DNA from: an uncultured Winogradskyella sp.
GTDB taxonomy: Bacteria > Bacteroidota > Bacteroidia > Flavobacteriales > Flavobacteriaceae
Assembly (NCBI RefSeq): GCF_947498005.1
Contig: NZ_CANMIW010000001.1
Location: forward strand, 729,131 to 793,130
Reading direction: 5' to 3'
Length of the DNA: 64,000 nt
The translations under genes were made by a program, and so were the position numbers. Every line of letters starts with the position of its first letter. Position 1 is the stretch's first letter. Shown here piece after piece: positions 57,201-64,000 of the stretch. Under the pieces are notes generated by a model, which was not told the origin of the DNA, made no database searches, and saw only the letters and a list, made by a program, of their open reading frames with translations.

Positions 57201-58251
57201 ATTAGAGTGTTCCGCAACAAACCAAGCATTCTTTGATCTTACAGAAAATAACCCTTATATTTTAGGTAATCAAATTGCTTCAGAATATACTATTACATAC
57301 CATTTAAATGAGCAAGATGCTATAGCTAATTCTAGTCCATTACCTACTGTTTATGAAAATGTTTCAGACCCTCAAATTATTTATGCAAGAATAGAAAGTA
57401 ATACTTCTGGTTGTTTTGCTACTACGTCATTTTTTATAATACTTACTAATCCTAGTCATATAGCAGAAAGTGTAGATTTGTTTGGATGTGATAATGATGG
57501 TGATGGCGTTGCGAGTTTTGATTTAGAAGCACATAATGTTGATATCCTAAATGGTCAAGATGAAACACAGTTTTTAGTTTCTTATTACCTCTCAGAGGCG
57601 GATGCTATTGCTGCAATAGGAGCTTTGCCTGATTTATATGATAGTTCTGGCGAAACTTTATATGTTAGGATGGAGTCTGTTGATTTTACAGATTGTTTTG
57701 TTACTAATAGTTTTAATTTGATAATAGGTGTAGATCCTATTACAAGTTTTTCTTTAGATATTGAATATGAAATTTGTCCTAATGCATCTTCACCATTTAT
57801 TATTGATGCAATTCCAGAAAATTATGCTGCATCTGAAGTGACAGTTTATTGGTATCGTGATGGCGGTATTATTTTAGATGAGAACACTTTAAGTCTTCCC
57901 GTGTTGGAGGGAGGTTTGTATGAGGTTGAGGTTGTTTTTAATGATACAGGATGTTTTGGTTTGAGTGAAGTGACAGTTACTGAGTCAGGTATTTGTGTAT
58001 TCCCACAAGGCATATCACCAGGTGTTTCACCAGGACAGAATGATAATTTCGATTTAAGAAGTTTCAATGTTACAAAACTGGAAATATTCAATAGAAACGG
58101 AACATTAGTATATTCTAAAGACAATTACACTAATGAATGGTATGGCCAAACAGATGATGGAGATGAGCTTCCTGTAGGAACTTATTTCTATACTGTTATT
58201 TACGAAGGAGGCGCTAAGTCAAAAAGTTCTTGGGTATATATTAACAGATAA
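54244..58251 (+). CDS. T9SS type B cargo protein with choice-of-anchor L domain
   Basis: 1335 aa. Signal peptide (to ALSQ), a jelly-roll domain (about 28-205), FN3 (210-300), CUB-like (305-420), a pre-peptidase-like domain (about 517-645), a choice-of-anchor L domain (about 655-900 with SFDFLMASEEY and FTAQSAVNIGETYHIKLV), Ig-like (905-980), repeated segments with IANPANDLLEC, and a type B (gliding-associated) C-terminus (about 1250-1335, FPQGISPGVSPGQND...GTYFYTVIYEGGAKSK). Type B cargo depends on a partner PorP/SprF, encoded next. A paralogue starts at 61740. Confidence 0.9.
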   Translation: MKNLILTFSLIIVCMLCSTKALSQTINPPVGVTCPSNNSSFVFEAEFDDYNGWTGDLTNTNNGGQWEVPGNANSSGTGPDSAYSGANYMNYEASGNAQLLSASAISPVIDLTTATDEAELSFYMHAYGEGMGTLEVGISNSISGPFTNLFTWSGQLQTSGGEPWVPVGVNLDSYLGQSIYLEFKQTRTDNFRGDMSIDLVRVETCGSICASPTVSVDGVDSDDISASVDFSWIANDSETSWEYAIQIEGTGTPTSGTTSLVQNVTENGLLFGTDYEVYVRANCTNGNSIWAGPLLFTTPIKTDFIIDCSAGPITETMCYGDNGVVNPEIFTFTSIDGSALTLNFYSGFIDEGWDPLVVIDTDGTFIVPYDDYFFGNEGNLSGLSYTSTGDTISFYIASDDFVPSSCANGDAPMNGGITYTVACATCTNSEATYTIVDDCDNGSQFLIDVNVTSLGSATSLTISNNVDTNTATINAIGTYQIGPFPFFTDIIYTLTNNQDANCVFNSLPILVRSCIPDNDDCDSATIVTVNTDDSCTELAYGTILSASPSNVAAVSCDGDADDDVWFQFVAINDTQIIEFLNIVENDVASGLNHAVYEGSCGALNELYCMDGGPSVTPQLVIGDTYYIRVFSEGSEDEDVSFDLCIRPGFNSIEVSDSAYTIEELVQDVLFASDCANVSNITFTTGTSFDPFNPNGIGYFSMDGDQFPFSEGLLLSTGHAEDAAGPNDDTINSSGSQWVGDTDLDTILGVDSRNATIIEFDFVPYSQNISFDFLMASEEYNGGSYECTYSDAFAFFLTDSNDNTTNLAVIPNTTTPILVTTVHPSNDDCPAINEAYFGEYTPDNLPPMDYNGRTVVFTAQSAVNIGETYHIKLVVADDSDSQFDTGIFIEAGSFEIGELTLGDDFTIDAGTASCLNEPVVLDTQAPNLEHVWYRDGLLISEESSSILTVSEPGVYTAQVIFSNQCIISDEITVEFLETPIANPANDLLECSATNQAFFDLTENNPYILGNQIASEYTITYHLNEQDAIANSSPLPTVYENVSDPQIIYARIESNTSGCFATTSFFIILTNPSHIAESVDLFGCDNDGDGVASFDLEAHNVDILNGQDETQFLVSYYLSEADAIAAIGALPDLYDSSGETLYVRMESVDFTDCFVTNSFNLIIGVDPITSFSLDIEYEICPNASSPFIIDAIPENYAASEVTVYWYRDGGIILDENTLSLPVLEGGLYEVEVVFNDTGCFGLSEVTVTESGICVFPQGISPGVSPGQNDNFDLRSFNVTKLEIFNRNGTLVYSKDNYTNEWYGQTDDGDELPVGTYFYTVIYEGGAKSKSSWVYINR

Positions 58252-58277
58252 TCAACTAACAGAATCAACTTAATATA

Positions 58278-59183
58278 ATGAAAAAACTCTCTATTATAGC
58301 GGTTTTGCTTTTAGCATTTCAAATGCATGGGCAACAAGACCCTCAGTACACGCAGTACATGTATAATATGAATATCATTAATCCTGCTTATGCAGGATCA
58401 AAAGAAAATCTTTCTTTTGGATTATTATACAGAAACCAATGGTCTAAAATTGATGGCGGACCAGAAACGGGAACGTTCTTTGGGCATGCACCAATAGGTA
58501 ATAACCTCGGACTTGGTTTATCTGTTATTGCAGATCAAATAGGACCAGTAAAAGAAACGAATACTTATGTAGATTTATCATATACATTAGAATTAGGTGG
58601 TGAACACAGACTGGCATTTGGTATTAAAGCTGGTGCAACATTTCACGATATTGGTTTAGCAGGTATTGATGTTATTGATTCAACTGACCCTTTCCTAAAT
58701 CAAGATATTAACGAAACAACCCCTAATATTGGTGCTGGTTTCTTTTATTATACAGACAAATACTATGTGTCTTTATCTGTACCTAATCTATTATCTTCAG
58801 TACACTTAGATGATAGTGGTCTTAAAATTGGCTCTGAAACACAACACTATTTCTTAACTGGTGGTTATGTGTTTGATTTATCTGAGAATACAGAACTTAA
58901 ACCTTCTGTAATGATTAAATCTGCCTTTGATGCACCAACATCTTTTGATGTTAACGTTAATGCTAGATTTTATAAAAAGTTTGAAATAGGAGCTTCTTAC
59001 AGATTAGATGATTCCTTTTCTGCATTGGTGAATTTTGCATTAACACCATCTTTAAGAGTGGGTTATGCTCATGACTTTATTTCTTCGGATATTAAAGCCT
59101 ATGCACCTGCATCTCATGAGGTCTTCTTATTGTTCGACCTTAATTTCCCGAAACGTGTTTCTCGTTCACCAAGATACTTTTAA
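58278..59183 (+). CDS. PorP/SprF family outer-membrane protein
   Basis: 301 aa. Signal peptide (to MHGQ), then QDPQYTQYMYNMNIINPAYAGSKENLSFGLLYRNQW, the family hallmark, and a 14-strand-like barrel ending HEVFLLFDLNFPKR. In Flavobacterium, SprF-type proteins carry the type B sorted adhesin encoded next to them. This gene is 26 nt after the 1335-aa type B protein and 19 nt before an OmpA-family protein, forming a typical cargo/partner operon. Confidence 0.94.
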   Translation: MKKLSIIAVLLLAFQMHGQQDPQYTQYMYNMNIINPAYAGSKENLSFGLLYRNQWSKIDGGPETGTFFGHAPIGNNLGLGLSVIADQIGPVKETNTYVDLSYTLELGGEHRLAFGIKAGATFHDIGLAGIDVIDSTDPFLNQDINETTPNIGAGFFYYTDKYYVSLSVPNLLSSVHLDDSGLKIGSETQHYFLTGGYVFDLSENTELKPSVMIKSAFDAPTSFDVNVNARFYKKFEIGASYRLDDSFSALVNFALTPSLRVGYAHDFISSDIKAYAPASHEVFLLFDLNFPKRVSRSPRYF

Positions 59184-59202
59184 TCAGTTAAGCTAAACAA
59201 TT

Positions 59203-61119
59203 ATGAAAAACTTTAAAACATTATTATTGATTACGTTGATCAGTAGCTTTTGCTTAACTGCTCAAAATAGCAACACTAAAAAAGCAGATAAGCATTTTGC
59301 AAGATTTGAATTCGTAAAAGCGGCTGAAAGCTATTATAAATTAGTTGAAGACGGTAAAGCTGATGCTTACGTTTACGGTCAGCTTGCAGAGAGTTATTAT
59401 AACATCTTTGATACAGAATCTGCGGAGCGTTACTACGCTAAAGCATTAGAAACTTCAGAAAAACCAGAGATGGTTTATAAGTATGCTCAAATGCTTAAAG
59501 CAAATGGCAAATACGCTGAATCTAATACACAAATGGACAAATTTGCGACAATGCGTCCTGCAGATGATAGAGCTATGGCATATAGAAAAAATCCAGATTA
59601 CCTTCCTAAGATTTTAGAACAAGGTAAAAAGTTTAATGTTCAGAATGCTGACTTTAACTCTACTCAATCTGATTTTGGTGGAACACTTCAAGGTGATAAA
59701 TTATACATTACTTCGGGACGTAATGATAGTCGTAAAACCTATGGTTGGAATGATCAGCCGTTTTTAGATATCTATACGATTACTAAAAATACAGATGATA
59801 CTTACCAAGAAGCTGTTTTAGCCAATAACAAAGTAAATACAAGATTTCACGAAGGTTTAGTGTCATTTTCTCCAGATGGCAACACTATGTATTTCTCTAG
59901 AGAAAGTTATTTTGAAAAAACTTATGAAAAAGATTCTTTAAGCAATACACGTTATAGCCAATTGTATTTATTTAAAGCCACTAAACTTGGTGATGATTGG
60001 GATACTATAGAAAGTTTATCAGTTAACAGTCAAAACTATTCTGTTAAAAACCCAGCGGTTAGTGCAGATGGTAAAACAATATATTTCGCATCAAACAAAC
60101 CAGGTGGTTATGGAGACTTTGATATCTACAACGCTGAAATCAATAACGATGGTACTTTAGGTGAGGCTGTAAATTTAGGTCAGAAAATAAATACGGAAGG
60201 ACAAGAAATGTTTCCATACGTAAGCAGTACAAATACACTTTATTTTTCTTCTAACGGTCACTTAGGATTAGGTGGTTTAGATGTGTTTTACACTAAAGAG
60301 ATTGATGGTAAGGTTGCTCCAATTAGAAATGTTGGTATTCCTATTAATAGTAATGCAGATGACTTTGCGTTTATCATTGATGAAGAAACTGGTGAAGGGT
60401 TTGTCTCTTCTAACAGAGAAGGTGGTAAAGGAAGTGATGATATCTATACGTTCAAAAAATTACAACCTTTATGTGATGTGATGATTACAGCTACTGTTTT
60501 AGATGATAAAACAAGAGAACCAATTAGTGGTGCTGCTGTTTCATTATACGATGATGAAGGTAATAAAGTAGTTTCTAAAACAACGAATGACCAAGGTATT
60601 GCTGAATTTATTGTGGAGTGTGAAAAAGACACGGAACTAGAAGTGGTAATGGAAGATTTTGAAAGTAAAAAAGTACAAGTAAAAGGAACTACAGATGAAG
60701 AGAATAATGTACAAATTTCATTAGACCCTATCGAGAAAATTATTGAACCAGAACAAGTTGTTCTCGCTCCTATTTACTTTGAATTTGATAAATCTAACAT
60801 CACTGCGCAAGGCGCATTTGAATTGGATAAATTAGTACAAGTAATGAAAAAGTATCCTGAAATGGTTATACAAGCAACGTCTCATACAGATAGTAGAGGG
60901 CCAGAATCTTATAATGCCAACCTTTCTAATAGAAGAGCAAAAACTACAGTACAGTATGTGATTTCTCAAGGGATTGAAGAAGCGCGTATCTCAGGTATGG
61001 GTAAAGGTGAATCTGAACCTAAAGTAGATTGCTCTAATGGTTGTACAAAAGAACAACATGCTGAAAATAGACGTTCGGAATTCTTAATTGTAACGGATGC
61101 AGTACAGCAACAATATTAA
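59203..61119 (+). CDS. OmpA-family protein with TPR, PD40 and carboxypeptidase-like domains (PorE-like)
   Basis: 638 aa. Signal peptide (to LTAQN); TPR-like helices (about 25-115); WD40-like PD40 blades (about 160-420, with SPDGNTMYFSRE and SADGKTIYFASNKPGG); CarboxypepD_reg domain (about 425-510); OmpA C-terminal peptidoglycan-binding domain (about 525-638, PIYFEFDKSNITAQG, NLSNRRAKTTVQYV). This domain order matches T9SS component PorE or PD40-OmpA proteins that anchor the machinery to the cell wall. It forms an operon with PorP/SprF. Confidence 0.92.
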   Translation: MKNFKTLLLITLISSFCLTAQNSNTKKADKHFARFEFVKAAESYYKLVEDGKADAYVYGQLAESYYNIFDTESAERYYAKALETSEKPEMVYKYAQMLKANGKYAESNTQMDKFATMRPADDRAMAYRKNPDYLPKILEQGKKFNVQNADFNSTQSDFGGTLQGDKLYITSGRNDSRKTYGWNDQPFLDIYTITKNTDDTYQEAVLANNKVNTRFHEGLVSFSPDGNTMYFSRESYFEKTYEKDSLSNTRYSQLYLFKATKLGDDWDTIESLSVNSQNYSVKNPAVSADGKTIYFASNKPGGYGDFDIYNAEINNDGTLGEAVNLGQKINTEGQEMFPYVSSTNTLYFSSNGHLGLGGLDVFYTKEIDGKVAPIRNVGIPINSNADDFAFIIDEETGEGFVSSNREGGKGSDDIYTFKKLQPLCDVMITATVLDDKTREPISGAAVSLYDDEGNKVVSKTTNDQGIAEFIVECEKDTELEVVMEDFESKKVQVKGTTDEENNVQISLDPIEKIIEPEQVVLAPIYFEFDKSNITAQGAFELDKLVQVMKKYPEMVIQATSHTDSRGPESYNANLSNRRAKTTVQYVISQGIEEARISGMGKGESEPKVDCSNGCTKEQHAENRRSEFLIVTDAVQQQY

Positions 61120-61207
61120 TGAGAGTGAGAAGTAAAAAATGTTAGTAACGCTTAGGATATAGTTCTTAAAGCATATGCGTTTGTTTAAATTATAAAATTA
61201 AGTAATT

Positions 61208-61441
61208 ATGTTTTATCAAACAGAGCAACCTGATAATAAGGTTTTAAAAACAAACCTTAATTACAGCTGTTGCTTAAAATTTGAATTAATAGAGTTTTGC
61301 AAAGAAAATGGATTGTCAACGCAAGGCAGTAAAGATTGTTTAAAACAGAGAATAAAAAGTTTTTTAGATAAAAAAATGAAAGACGATACAAAGCTGACTT
61401 CACTTAAAAATAAGCGTCGTACAATTAAGAAAATTATCTAA
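61208..61441 (+). CDS. Small basic protein with SAP-like motif
   Basis: 77 aa. Residues about 25-55 (FELIEFCKENGLSTQGSKDCLKQRIKSFL) match the SAP helix-turn-helix pattern LxxxCxxxGLxxxGxKxxLxxRI, often found in DNA- or RNA-binding proteins. The C-terminus is Lys-rich (MKDDTKLTSLKNKRRTIKKII). It is a single gene between the T9SS operon and the next cargo gene, with its own terminator. Function unknown; nucleic-acid binding is inferred from the motif. Confidence 0.6.
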   Translation: MFYQTEQPDNKVLKTNLNYSCCLKFELIEFCKENGLSTQGSKDCLKQRIKSFLDKKMKDDTKLTSLKNKRRTIKKII

Positions 61442-61463
61442 ATTAAAGAACTTAAAAATAGAT

Positions 61464-61506
61464 AAGGTATCAGGTCTATATGTTTTAGATCTGTATACCT
61501 TTTTTA
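61464..61506 (+). terminator. Terminator after the SAP-like gene
   Basis: AAGGTAT-CAGGTCT (61464 onward) pairs with AGATCTGTATACCTT (to 61501) with one bulge and a wobble pair, then TTTTT. It is 23 nt after the stop. Confidence 0.65.
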
Positions 61507-61739
61507 GGTTTTTTGTTAATATTTAATAGGATTTGTAGAATTTGAAGTTAAAATACTGTAGATAATGTTAAACTAATATTCAGTATGTCGGCTTTTTTTG
61601 TAGTTAAACTTTATTAACATTCTTGTCAATTGAAAAATTAGTCTTGATTCATGTATTTTGGTTAAATTCCCAACTTAACACTTTACAGAGTGTTTTATAG
61701 GTTCTAAAAAGAAACAATTATTTTTTTAAAATTCAATTC

Positions 61740-64000
61740 ATGGTAAAAAAAATACTATATCTCATAATAATTTTATCTTCTTTTTTTGGTTATGCCCAAG
61801 ATATTTCGATGCAAAATGGAACTGTAAGCAAGTGTGCTCCTGATAGGTTTTTCGATTCTGGGGGAGAATTTGGTAATTATTCAAATGATGAGGATTATAC
61901 TATTACAATTTGCCCTCAGAATGACGATGAATTTATTATTGTAAATTTTTTAGAGTTCAGTACACAACTTAATCAAGATATTTTATCTATTTATGATGGA
62001 GATGATATAACCGCTGACTTAATCGGCTCATATTCTGGAGTTGTCTCTCCTGGTAGCGTGTCTGCATCAGATACAAATGTGTCAGGGTGTTTAACATTTG
62101 TATTTACCAGTAATGGTTCAGGTAATATTACAGGGTGGATTGCAGAAATATTCTGTGCTGCACCTTGTCAAGATATTATGGCTTCTATAGATAGTACAAC
62201 TCCAGCACCAAATGGCTCTGGAGTTATTGGGATTTTGCCAGGCGAAACAGTTAATTTTTCTGGTAGTGCCATTTTTTCTTTAGATGGTACAGGTGCAACT
62301 TACACATGGGATTTTGGAGATGCAAATACAGCAACAGGTGAAAATGTTTCTAATCTTTTTATGTCACCAGGAACTTACACAGTGACACTTACTGTTTCTG
62401 ATACTAATCCGCAAGGTTGTAGCGATACAGCTTCAATGTTAGTTTTTGTTTTGGGACCAAATGTTGTTGTGGATCAAGATACTTTTACAACAGAAGAATT
62501 AGTAGAGGATATTTTAATTGATAGCCCTTGTGCTGCTGTATCAAATATTATATCATCAACAGGAACAACTTATAGCAACACAGAGCCTAATGGTATTGGG
62601 TATTTTTATAGTAATGGCTTAGATTTTCCGTTTGAAGATGGAATTTTACTTACAAGTGGAGATGCTAGTCAAGCAGGAGGACCAAATACCTTTTTAGGAG
62701 ATGGATCTGGAGCATGGCCAGGTGATGCTGATTTAGATACTGCAGTTGGTATTAACTCAAATAACGCATCATTTATTCAGTTTGATTTTATACCTACTGC
62801 CAATAGCATTAGTTTTGATTTTCTAATGGCTTCTGAAGAATATGATATGGGAAGTTTTGAGTGCACTTTTTCTGATGCCTTTGCTTTTTTATTGACCGAT
62901 TCATCAGGAAATACAACAAACTTAGCTGTACTTCCCAATTCTACAACGCCAATATTAGTAACTAATATTCATCCAGATAATGGAGCCTCGTGTGGAGGAA
63001 TAAACGATCAGTATTTTGGTGCTTATACACCAAATAATGGACCTCCAATTTCGTTTGATGGAAGGACTATAGTCTTTACAGCTCAATCAGCTGTTGTTCC
63101 TGGAGAAAGTTATACTATTAAATTAGTGATTGGCGATGATAGAGATAACAATTATGATTCAGGCGTGTTCATTAAGGCAGGTAGTTTTAATTTAGGTGGT
63201 AATTTAGGTGATGATATTACTATTGCTGCTAATACCGCGGAATGTTATGGTTCAGAAATTGTATTGGATTCTGGTTTAGATGCAGCAGTGCATGTTTGGT
63301 ATAAAGATGATGTTGTAATTGATGGTGAAACTACTTCAATTATTACGGTTACTGAACCTGGTGTTTATTATGCTGATTTTGATTTTTCAGGTGTTTGTAC
63401 TGGTTCTGCGGATCCAATTTTAATAGAATTTAGAGAAAATCCAACGGCTAATCCAGGTTCAAATTTAGTAGTTTGTAGTGCAACTGGTACAGACGAATTT
63501 TATTTAACGGATAATGATGATGATATTATAGGAGATCAAGATCCAACAGAGTTTATGGTGTCTTATTTTTTAACAGAACAAGACGCTATTGATAATGTTG
63601 GCGCATTAACAAGTCCTTATACAAATACATCTAACCCACAGACTATTTGGGCAAGACTATCGGATAATTCGGCAACTTGTGTAGACTTTACATCCTTTAC
63701 GTTATCAGCTGCTTTTCAACCCACAATCAATCCAGTTTCAGACTTAGAGTTATGTGATGATTCGAGTAATAATGGCTTTGAAGAATTTGATTTAAGCACA
63801 CAGACGGCGTTAATATTAGGAAGTCAATCGTCTACAGATTTCACGGTTAGTTACCATTTAAATTTTGAAGATGCAGATTCAGGCGATAATGCTTTACCAT
63901 TATTATATACCAATACAGTTAACCCAGAGCCAATATTTGTAAGAGTAGAGAGTTCAGGAGACTCAAGTTGTTATAATGCGTCAGCAACGGCCTTGTTTGA
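61740..64000 (+). CDS. Choice-of-anchor L cargo protein, partial (runs off window)
   Basis: Open from ATG 61740 to the window end (753 codons plus 2 nt). Signal peptide MVKKILYLIIILSSFFGYAQ, a CUB-like domain (about 22-145), a PKD domain (about 150-240, with ATYTWDFGDANTATG), a choice-of-anchor L domain (about 250-485, SFDFLMASEEY, FTAQSAVVPGES), an Ig-like domain, and the repeat type seen in the gene at 54244 (TANPGSNLVVCSATGTDEFY). It is a clear paralogue of that gene from the choice-of-anchor L domain on. A type B sorting signal is expected at the missing C-terminus. Probable secreted adhesin. Confidence 0.85.
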   Translation, partial: MVKKILYLIIILSSFFGYAQDISMQNGTVSKCAPDRFFDSGGEFGNYSNDEDYTITICPQNDDEFIIVNFLEFSTQLNQDILSIYDGDDITADLIGSYSGVVSPGSVSASDTNVSGCLTFVFTSNGSGNITGWIAEIFCAAPCQDIMASIDSTTPAPNGSGVIGILPGETVNFSGSAIFSLDGTGATYTWDFGDANTATGENVSNLFMSPGTYTVTLTVSDTNPQGCSDTASMLVFVLGPNVVVDQDTFTTEELVEDILIDSPCAAVSNIISSTGTTYSNTEPNGIGYFYSNGLDFPFEDGILLTSGDASQAGGPNTFLGDGSGAWPGDADLDTAVGINSNNASFIQFDFIPTANSISFDFLMASEEYDMGSFECTFSDAFAFLLTDSSGNTTNLAVLPNSTTPILVTNIHPDNGASCGGINDQYFGAYTPNNGPPISFDGRTIVFTAQSAVVPGESYTIKLVIGDDRDNNYDSGVFIKAGSFNLGGNLGDDITIAANTAECYGSEIVLDSGLDAAVHVWYKDDVVIDGETTSIITVTEPGVYYADFDFSGVCTGSADPILIEFRENPTANPGSNLVVCSATGTDEFYLTDNDDDIIGDQDPTEFMVSYFLTEQDAIDNVGALTSPYTNTSNPQTIWARLSDNSATCVDFTSFTLSAAFQPTINPVSDLELCDDSSNNGFEEFDLSTQTALILGSQSSTDFTVSYHLNFEDADSGDNALPLLYTNTVNPEPIFVRVESSGDSSCYNASATALF

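Noticed and set aside
1..64000. CRISPR arrays, tRNA or rRNA genes, integrases, transposases
   Set aside because: None were found on reading both strands. In particular no recombinase is present in or near the queG-flanked island.

Overview
This window comes from a marine-type member of the Bacteroidota, almost certainly a Flavobacteriaceae. The evidence is a strongly AT-rich sequence, a split caa3/aa3-type cytochrome oxidase with two subunit III genes, a full-length SprA (the type IX secretion translocon), PorP/SprF plus OmpA-family T9SS genes, T9SS type A and type B C-terminal sorting domains, TonB-family genes, and Bacteroidota-style promoters (TTG, about 19-20 nt, TAnnTTTG). No tRNA, rRNA, CRISPR array, integrase or insertion sequence was seen.

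Layout. 1-2302: end of the cytochrome c oxidase subunit II gene and coxA, closed by a terminator. 2471-5768: ruvB, a cytochrome P450 and queG. 5769-14877: an inserted island holding a response regulator and a RiPP (ribosomal peptide) cassette of the GRASP-with-SPASM type. The cassette has a previously unlisted 56-aa double-glycine precursor, an ATP-grasp ligase, a small coupled protein, a SPASM-domain maturase, an EreA/ChaN-like lipoprotein, a broken second SPASM gene, a C39-peptidase ABC exporter and an HlyD-type adaptor. 14878-15051: a second copy of the 3' end of queG, so the island is bracketed by about 175-bp direct repeats. 15055-17418 (minus): DUF5686-type outer-membrane protein. 17524-28620: malic enzyme, ruvA, sprA, gcvH, vanZ-like. 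28687-32555: two TonB-domain proteins and a RemB-like outer-membrane protein. 33474-38929: heme O synthase, oxidase subunits III, III and IV, SCO, DUF420 and small membrane proteins, i.e. the second half of the terminal oxidase plus its assembly factors. 39077-46143: a MacB-type ABC efflux operon with TolC and two periplasmic adaptors. 46194-50791: tsaB, then (minus) MscS, dodecin, an Nfu protein and a TPR/LuxR-type membrane regulator. 51072-64000: secreted multidomain T9SS proteins together with PorP/SprF and an OmpA-family protein. The last gene runs off the window.

How it works together. The two oxidase loci encode one respiratory complex, with SCO and DUF420 probably serving copper-centre assembly. 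SprA, PorP/SprF, the OmpA-family protein and the sorting-domain proteins form the secretion and gliding system and its cargo. The most interesting part is the peptide island. The precursor has a VGG cleavage site that fits the C39 exporter and a Ser/Thr/Lys plus Asp/Glu-rich core suited to ester or amide cross-linking by the ATP-grasp enzyme. A putative esterase-fold lipoprotein in the cassette could act in immunity. The queG duplication indicates how the island entered or recombined into the chromosome.
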